Shown: positions 22,156-34,485, numbered from the stretch's first letter. The stretch: 64,000 nt of DNA from Tillandsia leiboldiana (GCA_029204045.2 CM055061.1:44664977-44728976); one strand, 5' to 3'. A program made the numbers and translations. Notes: generated by a model from the letters alone, not told the origin.

Positions 22156-25100
22156 TTTGTTTCATCACAAAGTGAAAAGAAAATGAAAGCCAAAAACAAG
22201 AAGGAAAAGAGATCACTCATCCATTTGAATCATCATTATCATCATGCGATGTTGGTCCATGCGATGTACTTGGGGTGCTGTTGCGCCAGTGACCACATCA
22301 TCATGTTTGCACCCAAGGATATCGAAGATTTTCTTTAAAACCATTCTCAAGTTTCTTGAAGCCTTGCTCCATCCTTTGCTCCATCTTTTGCTTTAATGAA
22401 CGAACATCCCGATGCAAGGTTTGAAGAGTTATGACCTCATCTGGTTCAGGAGATTCTTGACGAGGTGGTGCACTTACTGTCGCTTCACTTACATAACCTT
22501 TTGTATGCCCAAATGTCTTCAAAGTGCTAATTGACTTGGCTAAAGTGATTCCATCAATTGCCCCCAAGCCATAATCATATTTGGCACAAGAAATGTCCAC
22601 TCCGTGATCTTCCAGAATACTAGTAATCAAGATTGGATACGGTAGAAGGTCACGTTGCCTTGATCCTTCAATGACATGTACCATTTGCTGCCAAATGAGA
22701 AATGGAATGTTGGTGTTAATTCCATTTGCACTTTCCGGGTGACCGAGGAAAAAGAGAAGTACCAATCGATCCCATCGAATCCTTTTGGTCCCCAGTGTGG
22801 GCAATAGGTTGTAGCATACAATTAAGGACAAAATATGATACTCTGGTTTTAGGTCCTTTGATTCAACATATGATCTGTTCGTGTGCGTCCCTGTCTTGCA
22901 AAAAGAGTCCACAACCATATCCCAATGGGTATCATGTTGGAAATTACCATCAGTGTAATAAAGACCAGTAGTGTCAACAGCTAATCCAAGGTTTGCACCA
23001 ATTTACTGCTGGAGTAATGTCAAACTTGACGTCTCTAACTGTTGTTTCAAAGACGAAGGCTCCGGTGTCATGGTCTTTTGAAGTATGTTACCTCGCATGT
23101 AGAAATCCCTGATGATCTCCACACAAAAACCCATCTTAGGTTGAACTCTACCAAGTGGTCGAATATAACTTCGTTCCAAAAGCCTTGCAAAGTCTGGCAC
23201 CTCACGACATAGCTCGTTAAAGTTCACGTGTCGCTCTCCAATGCATGTGCGGTTCGCAAATCTGGCACGGCGTTTTGCACTCACATGCGGTTCACTTTCA
23301 TCAACATTTGATCTCTGTTGAGAGCGCTCGCGTATTACCGGTCCACCGGTACTTCTACGCGGAGGAGAATCCGCACCCTTCTTTTTCCTTGGAGCCAAAG
23401 GTGCTTTTCCCTTTCCTTGAACTGATTCCTCTTCATATTATGAGGAATGTTCAGATTCTGAGCTAGTTGAATCCTCGTTGCGTGATCATTTGGTAGCCTT
23501 TTTCTTTCCAGAACCGCGACCACGTCCACTTCCAGTGGCCATCAAAATCACTAGTGCAAGAAGCCATGAAAATGCCATTTCCTACAAAGAACACAATGCA
23601 CTATGATTTGATCTTATAGGAAGGTTTAAACATGTCTAAGAAACATTCTAAACATGTCACAATTGATGATTCATCATTTAAAAATCATTTACATTAAAAG
23701 CCCTAATTCTCAATTTCTTTTATGCTAAGAACATATGAAAATGTTAGATTCAATCAAATAAGCATGAAAACATGAATCTAATTAGATAGAAAGCAACCAT
23801 ATATGTTCTAAACATGAATTAAGGGTAATTTATGTAAGAGATTTCAATTAAAATAAGGATCTACTCAAAAATCCCTAAATAAAACATCAAAACCTAAAAA
23901 CTAGGGTTTTGAAGTTAAAGAAAGCAAGATTAATGTAGAAACTTACAAATGATAGCAACAAATCACTTGATCTTGAAGAGAAAACCCTTAGAGATGTTTT
24001 AGAGAGAGAGAGGGAGGGTTTTGAAGTGGGAGAGATGAGTTAAAAAACTTGGAGTTTCGGAATATAAAGAATTACAGATCGCGTACCGGTACAAGAAGTC
24101 GCGTATCGGTACGTAGTGTAAAAACCAAAAAACCTTCGTTCGGGATCCGGATTGACAGGCAGTGGGTGATCCGCATCCGCAAAGTAGTTCCGGTACTAAA
24201 AATGTAGTACCGGTACGCAAGTGAAAAACCAGAAAAATTCACATTCGGGATCCGGATTGGATTTTCTAATCCGGATTGGATTTTCAGGTACTAAAAGCAG
24301 GTACCGGAACAACAGAGCCAAAGAGCAAAAATTTCTTGAAACAAATCCAAATTTTGAAATCTTTTCAAATACCGATTTGTATACCATCATGAAATCTATT
24401 TAAGTTCTTTGAAAAACAATGAATTCACATAGATGTCATTCAATCCAATTAATTATAAAAATTAAAAAGATTTACTCCAAAATCATAAAAATAAAGGTAA
24501 AACATTATAAACCGTTTTTCATGTTATATTCATCAAACACAAGTCATCAAAAAAAATCTTGAGATCCAAACTCTATCAAGATGTAACGGATTTACAAAGA
24601 TGACTTACGGAGATTTCCAAGTGACATCAATCTTGAATTCTACCCTTTCAAATTGAGATAAGCACTAAAATACCTAACGGTGGCTCTTTGAGCATCTTTC
24701 AACTATCCCACCTTATACCAACCAGGAGATTGTTCAAAATAAGAACTTTGAATTTAAATCTCCGAATGCTTCAACTAAACAAAATTTCAAAAATATTTTT
24801 CAAGCATCCATAACATGTGGTAGCTTCACACACAAACCGGACGACCGGGGTGGCAGCTCTTTCCAACATGTGGTGGTAGTTTTCTCACTCCTTTCGGATG
24901 TAACTCTTTCCACATCTTTTGCAATTCATTTATTTACCCTTGTAAGAATGCAATCTCCTACGTGAAAGAATCAAATTCCAAATTTTAGTCTATCGGTTGT
25001 CTCACATTTATCACAATGAAATCACACAACCGAGATAGATTAAGCATCTAAAGATCACACATGATTTCTAAAATTTGATGCTTATAATATCAAAAACTCC

Positions 25101-25392
25101 TATAATGAAGTATCTTCAAGATTATGATTATGGAGTAAAGTTGATAATCCATATAAAATTAATTTGGAGTGAATAAACGTGAAGCCCTTTTTTTTTTATT
25201 CAATGCACTTGTTCATTAAAACCCTTTTGTTCAAAAACAAAACATAAAAACGAAGAGCATTGAAAACATGTAATGCAGAGATTCAGAAAAATATGAAAGG
25301 AAAACCAATCAAAATATTACATACAGTCATAAGCTATTTAGAACTTAAGACAAGGAAAGATATCACCTCTCCGAATCCAAAATCGTCGGATT
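22156..25392 (-). repeat. A2 internal region, unit 2 of the tandem duplication
   Basis: Nearly identical to A1 unit 2, carrying the unit-2 markers CCTAACGGTGG (near 24673) and GTTTTCTCACTCC (near 24880). Sequence quality improves from about 22250 rightward. The conserved non-coding block is at roughly 24670-24920. Confidence 0.88.
22213..23578 (-). pseudogene. ORF2 pseudogene of A2 (unit 2)
   Basis: Copy of 10021-11386. The C-terminal half is open at 22301-22918, and the core N-terminal part at 23003-23398 runs into the stop in the acidic region. It adds a few one-base differences (an extra A near 22340, a lost T near 23078) relative to A1. Confidence 0.85.
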
Positions 25393-27293
25393 TTGGGTTG
25401 TCTTGATTCGTTGTGGCCGGGAGATGATAGCTTTGACTGTTGGTCCACCTTAGGTCTTTGCCTCGCAATGATCCGCTTGTATGATTGATGTTGTGGCTCG
25501 GACCTTTGGTGGGTTGAGTGAACTCCTTTAACTTGATGTGTCTTTTGATTCCGTTGAGTTCGCTCCGCAGATGAAGTTGCCGAAGGATTTTTCTTTCTCT
25601 TTTTCGGGCAATCCTTCACCAAATGTCCTTCAAGTCCACAAAGGTGACACGTTCTTCCTTTCAATTTGAATGTGGAACTTGAAGCATGCACAGTTTGATC
25701 CCTTTTAAATCCCAAACCAACTTTGGTTGTTTAACCTAATCCGCACATACAATCTAGTTTTTTGGAAACGGTTGAAAGCCTTTGTATGTCGGATTTGAGT
25801 TCATGAACTTGCTTGGTCAATGCTTGGTTGGTGACATGAATCTCCTCAAACTGTTTTTCTAGAAAACCAATCTTGTCCATATATGATTTAGCGTTTGTCT
25901 CCGATTGGTTTAGCTTTTCTTGGAGGATTTTATTGTTATCCAATAAACGTCCTTGTTCGTCCTCGAGATCATGAAGTTTTATCTTTAAAGCTTGATTCTC
26001 GTCTTGACCTTCAAGTCATTGCTTCCTCAACTTCTTAATATGTTTGGCCATCTTCTTTGATTCCGTAAGAAGTTGTTGATATGCCTCAACGAGTTCTTCT
26101 TCGTCCGACTCCCCCTCACTTGATGACTCTCCGCCGGTTGTTGATGTTTCATACAAAATCAAAGGAGTAGAGTCAGTGACTAAAGATGATAAACACAAAT
26201 TAGAAGAGGGAATTTGAGAGGCATGAAAAGCAACGGCATTTTCCTCTTTACTTGAGGTCGATTCATTAGAAGTAGAATCGTCCCAAGTTTTCGCTTGCAA
26301 AGCCTTTTTTTTATATAATTTCGGAGAAGGACAATCCGTTGAAATATGGCCGTAGCCTTTGCATCTATAACATCGGATTTCCCCTTCGAATTCATCTTTT
26401 TCCTTAGAAGGTTTTGCAAGGCTTTTGAGGTTAGAGGATTTAGAACCCGATGATCCTTTAGATGGTTTCGTGGATGAAGATCCATCGGTTCGATTCTTCC
26501 AAAATTTCCGACGAAATTTCTTTACGATCTGCGCCAATTGTTCTTCAAAATCGGCAAAAGAGATTTCATCGTCGGAACTTGATTCGCTATCTTCTTCCTT
26601 TGTTGATTTGAATGCAATACCTGTAAGCTTAGAAGAAGACTTGGAAGAAACTTGATTAGTAGGAAAAGTCATTTCATAAGTTTGCAAAGCACCTACTAAT
26701 TCCTCTACACTCATCTCATCCGGATGACTAACGGTTTCAATGGCGGTAACTTTTGCCCTAAACCGTTCCGGAAGAGTCCGAAGTATCTTTCTTACAATTT
26801 TCGACTACGGGATCTTTTCTCCTAAATTAGCACAAGTATTGATTACATCTTGAAGTCTAGTGTAATAATCTGTAAACAATTCATGCTCTTCCATATGAAT
26901 AAAGTCAAATTGACTTGTAAGCATCTGGAGCTTTTGAATTTTTACAAGATTAGTACCCTCATGTGTAATTTTGAGAATATCCCAAATTTCCTTCGCGGTT
27001 TCACACGCGGAAATTCGTGTGAACTCAGTCGAGGAAAGAGAATTAAATAAAGCGTTCATACCTTTTCCAATGTAAGAAGATCTTTCGAATTCCTCTTTGG
27101 ACCATCTAGAGCGAGGTTTTGGGGTAGTAGAATTTCCTACTTCCTCAACAGGATGCACCCAACCGTATTCCACGGATTGCCATACCCGCTCATCAATTGC
27201 GATGAGAAAAGCTCTCATCTGTACTTTCCAATACGCATAATTAATCCCATCAAAAAGAGGAGGTCTATAAATATTACCACTTTCACCCAACAT
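25338..27293 (-). pseudogene. Sirevirus-type gag pseudogene of A2
   Basis: Copy of the A1 gag with the same inactivating stops (near 25727, 26016 and 26804), so the damage predates the apparent duplication. The N-terminal capsid-like part is open at 26805-27293, starting MLGESGNIYRPP at 27293. The pieces 26016-26714, 25731-25943 and 25338-25715 follow, with the two zinc knuckles and the coiled coil recognisable. Confidence 0.85.
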
Positions 27294-27326
27294 GATAGAT
27301 AAACCTAAACCCGCTGTGATACCAAT

Positions 27327-28606
27327 TGTAGGTTTTTAAGGAACCACAAGGATCTAAATAGGTACTATCAAACAACTAGAGGGGGGGTGAATAGGTGTAA
27401 TACTTATAAAACCAAATCTCAGTGCAAAATAAAAACCAATGCGGAAATAAAAACAGCACACCGAGATATATGTGGAAACTCCAATGCAGGAGAATAACCA
27501 CGAGACCAACACGCAATAACAATCCACTAAGAATAGAAGAATAACAAGGTGATTACCGACTCCACGGACTCAAACCCCTCCTTCAGCTTCTTCGGACCTT
27601 GCGCTCACCGATCGGACGTCCACGCAATAACAATCCACTAAGAAAAGAAGAATAACAAGGTGATTACCGTCTCCACGGATTCAACCCCTCCTTCAACTTC
27701 TTCGGACCCTGCGCTCCACCGATTGCACGTCCACTGCACACGTTCGAATCCACGAACGCCACTCGAATCCACGAGCACACGTTTCGAATCCACGAAACGC
27801 CTTCAACACATCGAATCCACGATGCTACGTCGAATCCACGACGCAAACTCAGCCGATAAGAATATTGGCTTCGATGGTGATCCTTTGCTTAGATTCTCAT
27901 TGAGGAACCGTAGAAGGAAACTCTAAGCAAAGACTAGATCAATTCGACAAAAGATAGATCTTGGAAGAACCGTCGAATTGACCTAAAAGAGGCGAAAGAG
28001 AAGAACGGTAAAAACCAGCCTCTAGGGTTGCTCTCGAGTGTTTCTGAATTGATCGGTAAGTATCGAGAAACCCTAAGTGTCTATTTATAACCCTTGGAAA
28101 AAGATAAAAGTCGGTTTAGTAATTTTATCCCGATAGGGCATTGTGTACCGGTACCAAATAACGTGTTCCGGTACGCAATGGTGCAAACACAGATTTTTCT
28201 ATTGTGTTCCGGTACGCGAGTCTGTGTTCCGGTACGCAATGCAATTTACAGAAAATTCTGTGTCGGGTTTGAGGAACTCAAAGTGTGGTTCCGGTACACA
28301 ATGTAAAAACTAATTTTTCCAAGATAAGCTTTATCCAAATCAAACCTAGTACCAGAATCCAAACTTAAGAAAGGTTGTAAGTTAAAACCAAGTTCCTAAA
28401 ACCAAGTCTAAACCGGGTTTCAATCATTTCCAGATTCCAATGATTATAAATGAACTTAAATCACCATGGTTTACTTAACCATACCTGAGTGTTATCTTGA
28501 GCTCATGTTGAATCTTCAATGAGTCTTCGAAAGCCGATTTGACAATTTGTTCCCTTTAAGACTCCGACTCAACTCACGAAATGTGCCAACACAAAATGCC
28601 GTAACA
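27327..28606 (-). repeat. 5' LTR of A2
   Basis: Full 1280-bp LTR (TGTAGG...GTAACA on +). The flanking primer-binding site CCCGCTGTGATACCAA (27311-27326) has one mismatch to the initiator-Met complement. It contains the ~112-bp internal duplication, the hairpin array at 27741-27843, a TATA box (complement of TATTTATA near 28081) and the U3 motif repeats at 28140-28350. It is directly followed by the family-G gypsy LTR at 28607. Confidence 0.88.
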
Positions 28607-29048
28607 GTACCCACAAGGAACTACCTTCTGCAGTAGTTCTCACACCCGCTGCGGTGACAGTTTTCCTGAGGTTGCTATTCCGGCTTTATTCGCGCGGAGA
28701 CAGCTGTTCGAGGTGAGGACGTGGCCGAGTATCTCCTTACCCCTTTTTATTTGAGAGTCAGAGGTAGATGTACCCTGTATCTTTTATGATTCCACTTTTG
28801 TACTGGACAGTCTGAGAGATTTGTGAGGATTGTTTTTTTTTTTCATAGCTGGAGAGGCTTTGTATTGAGATTTTATTTATTCAGATGTTCAGTTGATTTC
28901 TGTAGCTACTAGTTTTGTTTCAGCTCTGATACATGTTTAGCTATAGATCTGACTTGCAGGGTAGACTCTTCGTCTGTGCGGGGGTTTCCGTACAGATGGC
29001 GGATCTGTTAGTGAGCCCGGGTCGCAGTTTCGACCTCGGGGCGTGACA
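28607..29048 (+). repeat. 3' end of a gypsy LTR (family G)
   Basis: The LTR terminal part ends GACCTCGGGGCGTGACA at 29048. It is related to, but distinct from, the C-family LTR end: it has a CGTCTGTGCGGGGGTTTCCGTACAGATGG version of the subterminal inverted repeat. It hosts the A element on its left and has itself inserted into the RT of an older gypsy element beginning at 29049. Confidence 0.75.
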
Positions 29049-29191
29049 CGCAAACTCCCGTCCTTTTTCCGCACGAAGAGAATGGGTGCGCCCCAAGGCG
29101 ACACACTTGGCCTGATGAACCCCTTATCCAAAAGATCTTCTAGTTGTGCCTTGAGCTCTCTCAACTCTGCAAACACCATGCGATACGGTGC
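29049..29191 (-). pseudogene. Ty3/gypsy reverse transcriptase fragment (element E)
   Basis: N-terminal part of a gypsy reverse transcriptase. The minus strand reads AELRELKAQLEDLLDKGFIR, then PSVSPWGAPILFVRKKDGSLR, the fingers-domain signature of chromovirus-like RTs. It is cut right after GSLR by the family-G LTR ending at 29048, so the palm with the catalytic Asp residues is absent here. A single TAG separates it from the protease part at 29192. Confidence 0.85.
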
Positions 29192-29650
29192 CTAGGTAAT
29201 TGGTTGCTTACCCGGGAGAAGCTCGATGGTGAATTCGGTTTGTCGCTCGGGGGGCATCCCGGACAGCTCGGTTGGAAAAACGTCCGAAAAATCCCTTACG
29301 ATAGGGATATCCGAATGTAGTGTCAAGGGTCGAGTCGCTAAGTCTACCGAGGCTACGTATGCTACACATCCACCCTCCATTAGTTTCCTAGCCTGCGACG
29401 TAGAGATAATAGAAGAGAAGGAGGTGCTTTTAAATGCCAAGTATACGTGATCCGGAAAGCCGGGTTCCTGCAGCCGCACCTGGTGCTTCTCGCAATCAAT
29501 CACCGCCTGGTACCTAGTGAGCCAAACCATACCAAGTACCACATCGAACTCCTTAAGCGGGATTACCACTAAACCCCAAGGAAAATATAGCCTTCCCAAC
29601 CTTATCAGGCAGGAGGGTACAAAACTAAACGCTTGAAACTCCAACCGCAC
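29192..29650 (-). pseudogene. Ty3/gypsy protease-region fragment (element E)
   Basis: A 152-codon open stretch matches the C-terminal half of a gypsy retropepsin-like domain (RVP_2): the FDVVLGMVWLTRYQAVIDC block, then the linker DVFPTELSGMPPERQTEFTI leading to RT. The usual D-W pair appears as V-W (GMVWL for GMDWL). The catalytic DSGA half, expected upstream near 29650-29800, is not recognisable. Role when intact: cleavage of Gag-Pol in virus-like particles. Confidence 0.8.
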
Positions 29651-30275
29651 CGGTTAGCAGCGGTGCCCTCTCCTCCCGTCGTGGGGTCGGAGGGCAACTA
29701 GTCGATGCTAAAGTGGATCTCCCAACTTATCAAGTTAGGGTATCCCCTCCCCAAATACCCACGACCGATAGTGCCGACGACATACCTACCAATCACCGGC
29801 GGCAAGAACGTCGTAAAGTAAGGCTCTAGGTCGAGAGGTCAGTTCTACCGAAATTATGGATGCTACTCTCCTACCCTCCACCAATCTAAGAAAGGCGAGC
29901 AGAAAACATTCATACAAGCTGAGTTCACAAGTTCCAGCAAGCCCGGTTCCCGGAGGCACACTTGGAATTTCAGGCAGTCAAACACCGCTTACAAATTTGC
30001 TGTGACTGTCGATCCCGAGCGCCCCTCCGGGATCCCTAAGCGGCTCCCCACCAGTTCATAGAGCATAAGAACCTGCCCAATCTCGCTGGCCGGGAAGGAA
30101 CATAGCTACCTCCCTTGAGGGATTCCCAATAGTCCGAACGAACCTATTTCTACGATGGAGGGTTTCTTCTAGTAATAAAGGGTAAGGGCGAAAGAAATAA
30201 GATGGGAAGGTGTGGGATGCTCCGGTATCAAAGATCTGAAGAAGAAGAGAAACTACTCTGGAGTATTACCTGCTG
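29651..30275 (-). other. Decayed gypsy sequence between protease and gag
   Basis: No open frame or domain is recognisable. Short stretches such as GGAACATAGCTACCTCCC resemble the neighbouring protease coding sequence, so this is probably heavily mutated gag-pol linker of element E. Confidence 0.4.
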
Positions 30276-30629
30276 CTACTCTTTCCGAGGTAGTGCGTCC
30301 TCTACCGGGTCGTTGAAGGGTTTCCGACCGCAGCCCTTGGGCCAACGGTGCACGGTGCGGAGAGACTGGGATCCGGAGTCGTCAAGGTCGGCTTTGGGTT
30401 GGCCGTCATAGAGAACCTCCTGTGGGGCTGTGGCAGTACCTTTCTCCTTGCACTGAAAAGCTGAAGGAGTAGTCGCCGGTTTCAGTGGGCAGAAAGAGCG
30501 GAAATGTCCGGGCTTGTCACATTCGAAGCAATGGTCGTGCCTCCAGGGACAATCAATCACCTGGTGTGCTCCTCCGCAGATGATGCAAGGCTTCTCCCCC
30601 CGTTCTTGTTCTCTTAACGGCGTACTCTT
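30276..30629 (-). pseudogene. Ty3/gypsy gag zinc-knuckle fragment (element E)
   Basis: The frame contains two CCHC-type knuckles: CIICGGAHQVIDC (CX2CX3HX4C) and CFECDKPGHFRSFC (CX2CX4HX4C). They correspond to the nucleocapsid part of a gypsy Gag, which binds element RNA. Upstream coding is cut at 30630 by an LTR starting TGTCATGCCCCGGG. The open frame running to 30770 includes LTR sequence and is not meaningful beyond 30629. Confidence 0.75.
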
Positions 30630-31720
30630 TGTCATGCCCCGGGTGTAAACCAGAACCCGGGCCCGTCTACAGATCCGCCGTGCACACGAAATTTTCCGCG
30701 TACACGAAGCGCCAGTAACCTGCTCAGATAAGAGATAATATAATAAGGAGCATAAAACAGAGCTGAACAAAAAACTAATACATCTCAGACTGCAGCTGGA
30801 AATAAAATACAGTACATCTGTAAAAATAATACATCTGTCTCTCCCAGCTCACCAATAAAGATACAAAACAGTTGGCTAAAGCTAGACCCAAAAGTAAAGT
30901 ACAACCATCTGATAAAAAATGGGTACACCAACAGTCCAGCTAACACGCTCATCCTGCCTCGAGATCTATCTACTCAGCCGTCCTCTCTCCCCGACCCGCC
31001 ACTGAACGCCCAGCAGCACCCGCAGAAGACACTGCAAAACAAAGGAGAAGGAAAAGAGGAAAGAAGAATGGGGGTGAGAACTACTAGTAAACCAGTAGCC
31101 TCCCCTGGTGGGTAAATCCTCAAACTCCGATGCACCCACTAGGTCTACCAGAGGCAAAAGGGAAAGAAGAGTGGTAAGCAATAAAACTGCTGAAACAGAT
31201 AACTACCACTACTATGCCTCTAAATGCATCAGTAACCAAACCGTCCTGGTAACCCAATCTAACCACCAGTAAAAATTGGTAACCCAATCATCACCGGGCA
31301 AATAAAGCTGCGCCGGTGTTATAGCAAAACTCCTGCTGCCGCCCTCATCATCGGGCATATAAAGCCGCGCCGATGATGATAGCAAAACTCAATGCCTGTC
31401 TGACCCCCACGCTCTAGAGGGGAACTCCCCAACGCTCTAGAGGGAAACTCGAGGGGAGCTACCCACACGAGGAAAGCATCACCGGGCATATAAAGCCGCG
31501 CCGGTGTGATAACCAAACTCAATCACTATCTGACCCCCACGCTCTAGAGGGGAATTCCCCAACGTTCTAGAGGGGAACTCGAGGGGAGCTACCGACACGA
31601 GTAAAGCAACCATGTCACAAGTATCATAAAAGCAGGACTGGATCACTACAATTGTAGAATACCGGGATTTCGTATAGCGCACCGACCTCGCAAAATGGCG
31701 TGGTGCGGAGAAATCGCCTC
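30630..31720 (-). repeat. Gypsy LTR fragment (family F), interrupts gag of element E
   Basis: Starts TGTCATGCCCCGGGTGTAAACC, a variant of the C-family LTR terminus. It shares the order of blocks with 39268-40620 (an AACAAAGGAGAAGGAAAAG-like block near 31040, CACGAGTAAAGCAAC near 31600, GCAGGACTGGATCAC near 31633). The right end is unclear and probably truncated near 31720. It lies on the same strand as element C. Confidence 0.65.
31285..31612. repeat. Imperfect tandem repeats inside LTR F
   Basis: Blocks containing CATCACCGGGCATATAAAGC, CGCGCCGGTG and CCCACGCTCTAGAGGGGAA recur about every 80-160 bp. Examples are the GGGCATATAAAG-type segments near 31295, 31352 and 31485, and the two ACCCCCACGCTCTAGAGG blocks near 31405 and 31535. 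Confidence 0.7.
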
Positions 31721-32525
31721 GAGCATGTTCCATATGTGTCTTCAGAAGAGTTCGGGTTGATTCGGATCAACGCGGAAGCCCCAGCTTGAATCGGAATTTT
31801 CCGGGCATTGTGCGCCGAAAGAGGACATGCTTTGTTAGATCCTCGACTCCACAGTGGTGTACAGAAAAATTAGGAAATACTTGGAACAGGTGTACTTTAT
31901 GATTACAGCGGAGTTCGGGAGGTTCCGGACTGACGCGGAGGACCCGAAGGCAAAAAGTGAGTTGGAGTTGGCAATTTTGGAGCCGGTTTTTGGATTGAGC
32001 ACACCGACTCCACAGTTGAGCTTTTTGAGTTGGAAAAGCTTTGGACATGTGCATTTCCAGATTACAGTGGAGTTCGGGAGGTTCCGGAATGGTGCAGAGG
32101 CCCCGAGGGCAAAAAGTGAGTTGTTGTGGGCTTTTATGGATTATTTACTTAATTTTTGTTAATTAATTAGTGGCATTTTGTGGTTTTGGTCTGGGAGGAA
32201 ATGACTGAAAGAAAGAGAAGGAAAGGAAGTGAGAGAGAGTGAGGGTGGGGAGTCTTATTTAATTAAGGAGCTACAGCTGCCTTCCACCCACCTAATTTAG
32301 CCATCCCTTAATTAAGAAGGCCACGTCACCTTCCCCTTCAACCACAAAACAGAGGAAATGGCGGTGAAGCAGAGGAATGAGAGAAAGAGAGAAAAGAAGG
32401 AAGAAGAAGAAGGAAAAGATGAAAAAGAGAAGGGTGGATGAGAAATTGTTGATGAACTTTCTGTTAGAGGCTGCATGGAGCGAGCGGAGCGCGCGCGTCT
32501 CGAGCTCGGCGAGGTAAGTTGCAGT
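31721..32525. other. Unassigned LTR-like sequence left of element B
   Basis: No gene is seen. A roughly 165-bp imperfect direct repeat is present: TACAGCGGAGTTCGGGAGG near 31903 and TACAGTGGAGTTCGGGAGG near 32063, each followed by a similar GGCAAAAAGTGAGTTG. GA-rich sequence and TTAATTAA-containing AT-rich sequence follow. The style resembles gypsy LTR sequence read on +, but no terminus is evident. Its right edge is the start of the B LTR at about 32526. Confidence 0.4.
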
Positions 32526-33823
32526 TGTTGGGTTAACTCTAATATAGATCTAAATAGGGGAAAAAACACCTAGAGGGGGGTGAATAGGTGTAAACGATAA
32601 ACACTCAAAAATCTTTGCGTAATAAAACCCAATGCGGAAATGAAAAATAACACGCAAGATATTTACGTGGAAAACTCCATCACAGGAGTAAAAAACCACG
32701 GTACCGATAACACGGTGAAATCAACTAAGATTAAACACGTACAAAGGTGATATAACGCACTCATAGACGACTCATCCTTTTTCCATACGCTCCGAGTTGA
32801 TCTTCTTCGCTCGCTCCGCAACGCGCCTCGAATCCACGATTTGCGTCCAACGCCGAATCCACAGCGTCCAACGTCGAATCCACGACATCTGACCGAATCC
32901 ACGGTCTCCACCAGGTAGTATGTCTCGATCACACGAACGTACCTCGCTCCGAATCCACGAGAGCGGTTGCACCTTGAATCCACAAGGCCACGCGAATCCA
33001 CGAGCCGATTTTGGGGAAAATCGTTGTTTTGTTGGTGGTGATGATCCGCCGAATACTTAGATCAAAGATAGATCAGAAATGCCATCTAAGTATTCATTAA
33101 TTTGATTCTACTCAAAATCTGAGTATGAAAACCAAGAATCAAATTAATTAATATAGATGAAGAAACATAGAATTAAATCTAGTTATTTCCTTTTCTCTAT
33201 ATGTGGATCTATAAGTTTTTCTCCGTTAATATTTTTCCATCATTTCCCGGAGTATAAAACTTATTGTGGATTACCCTAAAAGATAGAATTAGGGTTTACT
33301 TATAGGTTAGAAACCATTGGAAGAGGATAAGAATCAAAAACTGATTGTAACAGAATTTTTCCCGCACGACGGTCCGGACTGGATTAGGCTCGTTCAGGAC
33401 TGTCGTTGCTTTTCAGAGAATTCCTGAAAAAACAAGGTTCGGGGTCCGAAATGAAATCCAATGGTCTGGACTGTTCATGCGATTTCAGCAAACTCCACGT
33501 TCGGGGTCCGGAACAAAACAGGAATGTTCAGGACTGGATTTGTGCATGAACCAACCAACGTTCGGGGTCCGGACTGTAGTCCCCTGTTCCGGATCCTGAA
33601 CATATACCATGTCCAGTTTTTTATTTTTATGCGATTAAAAATCCATCCAAGTGTTTCTATATTATAAGAAGTATTCAGATCACCAATAATGTTTAGTTAA
33701 ACTTACCTGATCCTTTTGAATTCTTCTTTCTTGAGATTGAGGTATATAATCCAAGCTTCTTCATCTTCAATCTTCAAGACTTAAACACTTTCACGAAATA
33801 CGCCAAAACTAAAATCCTTAACA
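32526..33823 (-). repeat. 3' LTR of Sirevirus element B
   Basis: Runs from about TGTTGGGTTAAC (left end estimated) to CCTTAACA at 33823, next to a polypurine tract. It is diverged from the A LTR but collinear: CTAGAGGGGGGTGAATAGGTG near the left end, AATGCGGAAAT, an array of GAATCCAC hairpins (32826-33006), a TATA-like TATAAGTA (complement, near 33297-33304), and U3 repeats of GTTCGGGGTCCGGA (33430-33580). The second LTR copy of B is outside the window. Confidence 0.8.
32826..33006 (-). repeat. GAATCCAC hairpin array in the B LTR
   Basis: Seven GAATCCAC units occur near 32830, 32854, 32876, 32894, 32951, 32976 and 32993. Several are flanked by complementary arms that differ from unit to unit: GACCG/CGGTC, CCTTG/CAAGG, GTCG/CGAC, and CGCTC/GAGCG with one bulged base. 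All would form hairpins with the loop AATCCA. Others have weak arms. The same loop is used in the A LTR. Confidence 0.75.
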
Positions 33824-34362
33824 ATCTCCCCCTTTGGCGGTTTCGCGACAAAACAAAGATCCACATAAGAAAATTCAAAAAGATATTTTTGTTGCTATCA
33901 CCATACAATAAAAATTTACATTTGAGATTCAAATAAACTAAATACATGAGATAAACTCCTAAAACAGACTCTAGACTTAGACATCTGTACTCTCTGCAAA
34001 AAGAAGTAATTCTTGACAAGAAAGATCGTTAGATACCTCAAGATTTTTTTTTGCATTCAAAAACCAAACAGAGAGATAGAGTTTATACTCACCATGACAT
34101 ACATGAACTCAGATATGTATTAAGATCACAATCAGAAATAGGCATATTTTCTAAGCAATAAAATCCAAATGTCATAAAGTTGTTAGTAATCAAACAACTT
34201 GTTAGTAATAATACATGCCCAAATAGTTAGTCGAGGCATGCATTCAATAACAATACAAAACCAAAAGTTGTTTTGATACTTACCTTCCAGAGTTCAAAGT
34301 TCAAAGTTCTCACAAACCATTGTAACCATTGTCAGTCAATCATTGTTCTCTCTCCCCCTTTT
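33824..34362 (-). other. Polypurine tract region of element B
   Basis: The primary tract, complement of ATCTCCCCCTTTGGCGG, abuts the LTR end. A second TCTCCCCCTTTTTGTCAC tract lies at 34351-34368. The sequence between them (33841-34345) is AT-rich and has no recognisable gene. This is the same arrangement as in A. Confidence 0.75.
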
Positions 34363-34485
34363 TGTCACTAAATTAAGCCAAAATTACAGCACGAAAGGAG
34401 AGTTAAAAGTTCAAAAAGAAAATGTAAGAACTAAGACTGAAAACCTGCAAAACAAAAGATTAAAAGGATTAGAACAGGATAAAGA

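Noticed and set aside
16848..28960. A2 as an independent third insertion of element A
   Set aside because: It shares the insertion junctions, internal tandem duplication and unit-specific variants of A1. It is the same locus duplicated or mis-assembled, not a new insertion.
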